Assembly (NCBI GenBank): GCA_030490835.1
Contig: CM059977.1
Coordinates: 22,549,335-22,613,334, forward strand
DNA: 64,000 bases
Direction: 5' to 3'
DNA from: Annona cherimola
Lineage: Eukaryota; Streptophyta; Magnoliopsida; Magnoliales; Annonaceae
The notes beneath the pieces were generated by a model. It searched no databases and was not told the DNA's origin. It worked only from the letters and a program-made list of their open reading frames with translations. Numbering within the stretch: the first letter of the stretch is position 1; each line of letters begins with the position of its first letter. This document shows, in pieces, positions 57,763-64,000 of the stretch. A program made the translations under genes and the position numbers.

Positions 57763-60676
57763 TCATGCCAGGTACTTCTCAACCTTCTCCACTTCCTCCA
57801 CACTTCCAATGAACAGTGGAACACGTTGATGGATCTGCCAAACAAGGAAAACAATTTTTCACGCTGTTAGAGACCATATCTGCCAAACCAGCAAAACAAT
57901 TTTTCACGCTGTTAGAGACCATGTAGCTTGTTCTCTAATTTCCATTTTTCTGTGAGCGATCAAAACTCAGCAGTTCCAAACTAAAATGGTTCACTAAATG
58001 GTAACGATAGACATTGTGGTCTATTGAAAAATTAGCCTTTGCTGGGAAGTTCACTTGACTGAAAGGTCGAAAGTAAATAAAGTACACATGTTTGGATGAA
58101 GAAGGCTATCATTTTTAATTCCATGCAATCAGTTGCATGGAATCACTCCTCATAAAGGGATGCTACATAAATATATTGCAAGAATCACTTAATTCAGGAG
58201 GCTAGAACAGCAAAACAGAAACTCGGAAATGGAAAGAAAAGTGTAGTAGAAATTACAAATGGTCGTATCTGCTAAGTGACTCCTGCATAAGTTGATTGCC
58301 TCCACCAGAAATTTTCACTGTCCATATTTTTTGTCAAATTAAGTTTCAGTATAATTTGATCTACAACAAAAAAATTTATGTTTGCACCATTGTTCATTAA
58401 ATAAGATATTTAGAATAGTAGCAGCTGGTGAGGTTTTTGCGAACACAAAGTTTAAGGAGATTTTTGCCATACATCGAGGAAGACGTAGCTTAGAGTGTAG
58501 AGTCTTTAGACCAATACGCCTCGTCAGTGATTTACGTTTCTTTCAAGGCTTAGAATGAACGCAGTTGGACCTGGATTCACATTTGAGTTGGAGTGCAATT
58601 ATATGTTCAAAAAAGTTGAAACCAACTAGCTGGCCTTGCCTTATTTTAGCTTTGATAACAGGATTGCAATTAAGCTTCTTACGAATTGGAATTGGTAATA
58701 GGATATCGCCTAACTAATCATTTGAATCGATTCACATTGTGCTAAAATCCTTTCCTAGTTCTGTTTCACTGAGGTGGAGAATGAAATATTCAACATGACT
58801 CCTGGTCTCCTGGCAAAAATGGCCCTGAAATTGAGGCCTTATTACTTGAACCAGTTGCAATTAGCAGACCATAATCCTCATCCCCGAAAGAAATGCCAAT
58901 TGAGGAAATTGTCACGGGCAATTCAGCTTCATCAGGCGTCATGAAATGTGTCCATTTCCTCTCTATTTATTGTTCTTCTTCCTAAAAGCAATCAAATAGC
59001 CTATTGCATAGCAATGCAAAGGAGTGGGAGAAATGGGTACCTCGTCAGGCTCGATATCGAGTATTCTCCTGTGCCCGTCGGACCCTTTTCCACCTGCCTG
59101 CTCTACAATGTAGCTCATCGGTGCGCACTCATACAAAAGCCGCAGCTTCCCATTCTTGCTCTTCTTATCCCTCGGATACCCATAGATCCCACCATACAGC
59201 AATGTACGGTGGAAATCACCGACCAAGCTGCCAATGTAGCGCGCTGAGTATGGCTTCCCAGAAGGACCAGGGTCCTTGAGATCATCCACGTACTTCTTCA
59301 GCTTGTCATCCCAGAGCAGGTAGTTGCCTTCATTGAAGGCATAGATTTTGCCAGCTTTGGGGATCTGGATGTTCTCTTGAGTCAGCACAAATTCACCATA
59401 CATCGGATCAAGAGTGAAGGCAAAGACACCTTTGCCAATCGAAAGCACGAAGATCACCGAGCTGGAATACATGCAGTAGCCTGCAGCCAGTAGATTGTTG
59501 CCTGGCTGGCAGACGTTGACGACACACCTCTGCTCCACCGTGCCAAGCTGCCACATTGCCATGGTATTCTCAAATCAAATAAGTGAAACATTGTATCAAA
59601 ATCTCCTTTCTACCACATTTTCATTAGTATCCTTGGTAAAATTTCATCGTTTTTTCCATCATTACACTCTCTTTTCTACTCTACATTCATTGTTTTACTC
59701 ATCTTTTTCTGCATGGTATTCAAACTGAATGTAACTGGCCTGATTGGCGCCATGGAATTGTTCGGAATTGAATTGAATGTGATGAAAAATTATGTTGAAT
59801 AAGGCTAATAAAATGGAAAGGGGTTTTATCAAATCAAGCTTCAAAAGCATTTCGAAGCAAAATCCAATCAATTCCTTCAGGCGAATCAAAGATATTATAA
59901 AATAAGCAATATCCATATTTTTATATACCTCAGCATCGTCTCCAATATCTGCAAGGCACTCATCATTGGGGCTGTAGATTCCGAAGATAGAGCCAGTAGA
60001 GACTGCTGCATCGATGTTGGAGGAACCATCCAGAGGGTCGAACACCACGATGTAGTTGCCAGAGTAGCTTTCTTCGACGGCCACAGGCACGTCCTCCTCT
60101 TCCGATGCAATAATCCCTGTCCTCCCACTCGATCGAAGGCAATTGGAGAACACCTGCGTATGTACCAAAACCGCGCTTTTGCTAATGAAGAGAAGAAAAG
60201 ACGTTCCAGAAACAGCAGCAGCAGCGATAGCAGCTAGCACTGACCTCGTTGGACACGACGTCCAGCTTCTTCTGATCCTCTCCCTGCACGTTGACGGCGC
60301 CTTGCACGCCCGTCAAGTTGGAAATGCTGGCCCGCTGCACCAGCGAGGCGATCTGCTTGCACGCCGTGGAGATGCTGGAGAGGACGATCGTGAGCTCCGC
60401 ATCGATGGTCCCTGCTTGCTCTTCCTTGAGCAGCCAGTTGGTCAGTGTCTGCAGGAGGAAATCGCTCTTCTTCGTAGTCTCCGTCGCCGACTTCGTTCCG
60501 ACCGCAGCGCACTGAATCCGTGCTAAATTGCCGGCTGGTTGTGAGCTGCTTCTCTTGCTGCTGCTGCTGCCCGGACATGAGAGGGCCTTTAGCTTGTTGT
60601 CAGAGATGGAGATTCGGGAGGGAGACAAACGGCGAGAGAGAAGGAGATGCGAAGACGACGTGGAAATGGTGGCCAT
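57763..60676 (-). CDS. cpFBP1: Fructose-1,6-bisphosphatase, chloroplastic (redox-regulated cpFBPase I)
   Basis: Four exons on the minus strand (60676-60245, 60153-59929, 59547-59041, 57834-57763) give 411 residues. Residues 1 to about 58 are Ser/Thr/Arg-rich, fitting a plastid transit peptide. The catalytic and metal-binding block is [16 protein letters not shown] (177-193), with [11 protein letters not shown] before it. The substrate region has [15 protein letters not shown] and [20 protein letters not shown]. The thioredoxin-regulated loop is present, with Cys210 (NDECLA), Cys227 and Cys232 ([12 protein letters not shown]), equivalent to Cys155/174/179 of the spinach mature enzyme; the loop is about two residues shorter than in spinach. 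The enzyme converts fructose-1,6-bisphosphate to fructose-6-phosphate in the Calvin cycle. The last exon codes only [20 protein letters not shown] plus YLA. Confidence 0.96.
57832..57931 (-). repeat. Tandem duplication of the last splice acceptor of cpFBP1
   Basis: The block 'AACAATTTTTCACGCTGTTA' with its flanking ATCTGCCAAAC occurs twice with a 45-base period. On the minus strand this creates two TTTGGCAG acceptors, ending at 57835 (used in my model) and at 57880. Confidence 0.85.
57835..59040 (-). other. Intron 3 of cpFBP1
   Basis: The intron is 1.2 kb. Donor GTACCC at 59040-59035; two possible acceptors at the far end. No exon recognised inside. Confidence 0.75.
59548..59928 (-). other. 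Intron 2 of cpFBP1
   Basis: The intron is 0.38 kb and AT-rich. Donor GTATAT at 59928-59923 and acceptor GTGGCAG ending at 59548. Nothing coding seen. Confidence 0.75.
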
Positions 60677-61179
60677 GATAGCCCTGTTTTTTCACCGTCG
60701 GTGTGAGGGTTGTTGTTTGAATTGGGTATTGTCTCTGTGTTTTTTCATGAGAGGGCCCTGTTTTCGTTTTTCTCAGGAGGGCAGAGCAGGGCAGGGAAGT
60801 TTGGAATTTGGATTGCGTTGTGTGGCGGGCGTGCAGCAGCTTTTAGTTTCTCGTGGGGCCCGCTTATCTTTACGGCTCTAACCATTCATCCGCTCATCAT
60901 CGTGGCTGGTTGGCTGGGAATTTGCCAAGTAGATGAAGCTGCCTCCTGGATCCGTTTCCTTTCGCACCCGCCACCTTGCAACCATGCGAGCTAATACTAA
61001 CCGTCCAAAATCCTCCCCATCCAGTTAAATTAACCGATCAAGCGTCCGACCCGGCCGTTTACAGTCCATCCATCCAACTGGTCCGACCTTTATATTGAGG
61101 CTCCATTTGGAAAGAGAACTTAAAACGCAGTGAAAAATATGATAAAATAATATGAAGGAGAGGTAATCATTCTCGCGGT
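60677..61179 (-). other. cpFBP1 promoter and 5' region
   Basis: The minus strand has a GATAAG (I-box-like) motif at 60868-60863 next to a GGGCCC (60857-60862), about 190 bases before the ATG. Such motifs occur in light-regulated plant promoters; a role here is only a suggestion. No coding sequence. Confidence 0.35.
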
Positions 61180-61490
61180 CTGAATTTTCACAGTCGTCCG
61201 CAGTTTGGCCCTAACTGTGTTCAGCCATTTAACTCATTTTTTACTTTTTTGTTCTTTTTTATAAATATGTTAAGTTAGGTATATTTTTATAAATCAAGTT
61301 TTACCATTTTTGTATATATTTATATTTTTAATTTTTAAATACAAGATAAAATTAACACAGTGCCCCCGTATTTTAAAATAAAAAATATAAACATATCTAA
61401 AAATAATAAAAATCGATTTATAAATAAAATATACCTAACTTAACATGTTTACAAAACAACAAAAAAACGACTTGTTGCATGCCTAAGTGG
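61180..61490. mobile_element. Long-hairpin MULE-type MITE
   Basis: The arms 'ATAAATATGTTAAGTTAGGT' and 'ACCTAACTTAACATGTTTA' face each other and continue inwards to a centre near 61355 ('ACACAGTGCCCCCGTATTTT'). Approximate flanks TAATCATT and TTATCATT match at 7 of 8 positions. No coding capacity. Confidence 0.65.
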
Positions 61491-62675
61491 ATCAGGCCTT
61501 ATCATTTTGAGTAAAAATAAATAAAGATAAGGTGTATAGATAATTGTATGAAAAATAAGATATTGTACAGAAAGTTCTGGAAAATAATAATAATTTAGAT
61601 ATAATAATAAAAAATCTTAGATAATTAAGTACTTAAAATGTTAAATTGTATGAAAAGGAGTGTAATATAAAGTGCAAATTTTTTTCCTTTTCCAAAATGA
61701 GATATTACAACTAGATCATAATGAGTTAAACTACTACACATTTATTTTATTTTTGAAAAATTAATAATATATTGCATGCTAAGCCGATCAAGCATCTAAT
61801 TGGTTGGTTTAAAGATTTTAAGGAAATATATTGGTCTAAATGAATACACCTGACTAAGGGTATTAATGATTATGGTCAACTCATTAACCCGTCAATCCGA
61901 CCCATTTATAAATAAGTTTGAATCGAAATTTTAAAATAAATGATTTATAATTCATCGAACCTTTTAACTAATTGAATAAATAGATTAGTATTGAAATTTT
62001 ATAACTTGTCAATCCGTTTAGTAACCTATTTACAACTGATTAAAATGTATATAAATGTTTACCTTAAGCCCTAATCAACATCTCTCCTTCCCTCTTCCTC
62101 TCTTGTCATCTCTAATCAGCCTCTCTCCTTCCTTCTCCATCTTCGATAATCCCCCCCATCTCTCGCCGCTCCTCGGTATTTTCTTATGCTCTCTCTTACT
62201 TGCTCTCCATCCAACCTTTCCTCTCTCCTTTTCTCTTATTTCGCTCCCCATTTCCCTCCCTTCCTTTCCCTCTCCATCCAACTGTCCTCCCCCCCCCCCC
62301 TCTCTCTATTTCTCCCTCTTTTAGCTCACTATGTCGTTAATTTATACACCGTGTTGTTATTATGAGCTATATAATTTGTGCACTATATTGTTGTGATTGA
62401 TACATACACAACCTATTAACAATTTACCTACTCGTTTATTAAATGAATTGTAGATGGGTTATGGTGAGGTTTTTTTAAATAGATTAATAAACATATTAGG
62501 GTTGAAAATTTTTAAATAAGTTAAAATTGAGCTTAAGACTCTAATCCGTCCAAATTCATCCAATCATTGGTTAAAACCTTCATACCTAATTTATCTATGT
62601 CACCAGTCTGCTGTTGGATGGGTTAGTTTGGCTTGATCCGGTTTTAAAGAATGAAATTGTATATCAATACTGGGT
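61491..62675. other. AT-rich stretch with a CT-rich microsatellite-like block
   Basis: Positions 62075-62325 are almost pure C/T with short 'CTCTCCTTCC' repeats and a run of C near 62290. Open frames across it are low-complexity artefacts. The rest is AT-rich without recognisable genes. Confidence 0.6.
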
Positions 62676-62855
62676 CTTAATTATTTATTTACATCTTCCT
62701 ATATAATTATCCTACTTTTCAACTATTTCTATACAACTATACACCTAATCTATCTATTTTAACTTTATTCTTTTTACTCCTCATTATTATCCATATCATG
62801 CTATATCATTTTTTACCAATTCAAAATTTTTTACACTAATAACTTTTCATCCAAA
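62676..62855 (-). mobile_element. Tourist-like MITE copy, minus orientation, truncated
   Basis: Reverse-complement family words: 'CTACTTTTCAACTATTTCTA', 'TATCTATTTTAACTTTATTC', 'CTCCTCATTATTATCC'. The outer end is missing. Confidence 0.7.
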
Positions 62856-63114
62856 GAATGTATTTAGGAAGTGATAAAACTTTTGGATGAAAATTTTTAT
62901 ATTTAAAAGTTTTTAAATAAGAGAAAATATGATATAGGATAATGATAAAGAGTAAAAAGAATAAAGTTGAAATTAATAGATTAGTTGTATGTGTAGTTGT
63001 GTAGAAATAACTAAAAAATATGATAAGAAAATGTAAAAAATAATTAAAAATAAGATAATTATGTATATTGAAAACTTTTAATTTAGAAAATTTTCAATGT
63101 AAACCAACACACCC
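62856..63114 (+). mobile_element. Tourist-like MITE copy, plus orientation
   Basis: Starts GAATGTATTTAGGAAGTG and ends AACCAACACACCC. It contains 'GATATAGGATAATGATAAAG', 'TTAGTTGTATGTGTAGTTGT' and 'GAAAACTTTTAA'. It abuts the inverted copy on its left. Confidence 0.75.
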
Positions 63115-63767
63115 TTATTAATAAGCCAATAAGTACTTTTTCTTATAACGGAATTACATCGAGTTGACGCACGATCTATGGTAGCATGGGAGTCGTATTT
63201 TGCAGTGATAGCCTCATCCAAATATTTCGGAGCTAAAATTAATTTGCGTTCTTTAATCTAATTCAGTTGAAAGGGCAATTTAATCCTTTATTTGTTATAA
63301 TCAATAATTTAAATCATTTACTGTTTGTATTCACCTGCATTAAAAACTTATTTAAAAAATCCTGTCCTACACAATAAAAAAACGTAATCCTATTCAATTT
63401 TATTTTTAGATTAACAACTGCATTTTTTTAAAAATGAGAATAGTCAGCAAAAGCCTGTCCGAGATCGTCGTTGCTCTAGTAACTGCATGTCAAGCATCCT
63501 TACGGTCTGCAGCCCTGATCACTCGTCCAAACAAACTGCTGGCATAAAAAACGCGATGCCGTTGTCGTTTCCTGCGAATAGCCAAGGTCTTATGGCAGTT
63601 CTTCCAATCTCTCCCGCTATATAAACCCTCCAAGCCCAACATTCCAATCCCACCCAAATCCCAATAAAACATATCTCCCTTAAAACCAAATAAATCCTAA
63701 AAAAGAATTTTATAATAATAATAATAATTATTATAATAATTATAATAATAAATAGCCGCAGAATCTC
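63115..63767. other. PAR1-like gene promoter region
   Basis: AT-rich, then a unique stretch with a TATA box at 63618-63624 (listed separately). A palindromic (TAA)n/(TTA)n run at about 63713-63753 lies just before the ATG, in the leader. Confidence 0.6.
63618..63624 (+). promoter_or_regulatory. TATA box of the PAR1-like gene
   Basis: CTATATAAACC about 145 bases before the ATG at 63768, in good context for a plant core promoter. Confidence 0.5.
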
Positions 63768-64000
63768 ATGGCTTTCTCCCCCTTTCTCAAATCTCTATCT
63801 TTTCTACTTGCACTCTCCTCCCTCCAATATGCTCTAGGTGTGTTATTATTTTCATTCGATCAATTCCACTTCATGGTTTTTAATTGATTTCCTAATAACT
63901 AGTTGATTGACAATTAGGTGAGATTATCTGTGACAATCTGCCCAAGGATGTGTGCGCCTTCTCAATCTCATCGACGGGCAAGCGTTGCTCGTTGGAGAGC
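63768..64000 (+). CDS. PAR1-family secreted protein (5' part, runs off window)
   Basis: Exon 1, 63768-63837, codes MAFSPFLKSLSFLLALSSLQ plus YALG, a signal peptide. An 80-base intron with GT/AG borders follows (63838-63917). Exon 2 from 63918 reads EIICDNLPKDVCAFSISSTG and KRCSLES to the window end. The Cys pattern and the (N/E)LPKDVCAFS(I/V)SS(T/S)GKRC block match the plant PAR1 (photoassimilate-responsive) family of cysteine-rich secreted proteins. Its molecular function is not established. Only about the first 50 residues are visible. Confidence 0.85.

Noticed and set aside
62055..62324. Open frame rich in Ser, Leu and Pro
   Set aside because: Produced by a CT-rich low-complexity tract.

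Overview
This is nuclear DNA from a flowering plant. Its genes have GT-AG introns, it is AT-rich between genes, and the protein families are plant-specific (ProT, cpFBPase, PAR1, plant SOUL). The sequence alone does not settle the species or whether it is a monocot or a dicot.

Layout. 1-3402 (+): 3' part of an SSUH2-like gene with a DnaJ-type cysteine-rich domain. 6130-15639 (+): an O-fucosyltransferase-family glycosyltransferase, 8 exons. 15990-19481: a candidate Pack-MULE-like element carrying two divergent ABCG-transporter pseudogene fragments and split by a 1.6-kb hAT-type element with a perfect 8-bp target duplication. 20444-21064 (-): intronless SOUL haem-binding protein. 21805-28061 (-): proline transporter (ProT), 7 exons, all reconstructed. 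28062-54894: almost 27 kb without an intact gene, packed with Tourist-like MITEs (TAA/TTA target duplications, several nested), long-hairpin MULE-type MITEs (two with perfect 9-bp target duplications), two LINE relics, a TRIM element and short poly(A) insertions. 54895-56423 (+): beta-tubulin, 3 exons. 57763-60676 (-): chloroplast fructose-1,6-bisphosphatase with its redox-loop cysteines, 4 exons, convergent with tubulin across a tandem-repeat block. 63768-64000 (+): start of a PAR1-family gene that runs off the window.

The genes are unrelated housekeeping or metabolic genes and do not form a pathway cluster. The interest lies in the mobile DNA: a gene-fragment-capturing element later hit by a hAT element; recurrent micro-insertions made of little more than a poly(A) tract between 13-18-bp direct repeats; nested MITEs; and a duplicated splice acceptor in the FBPase gene. 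I saw no CRISPR array, operon, phage or defence system, and none is expected in a plant nuclear window. Exon borders come from reading splice sites and family alignment from memory; no search was run.
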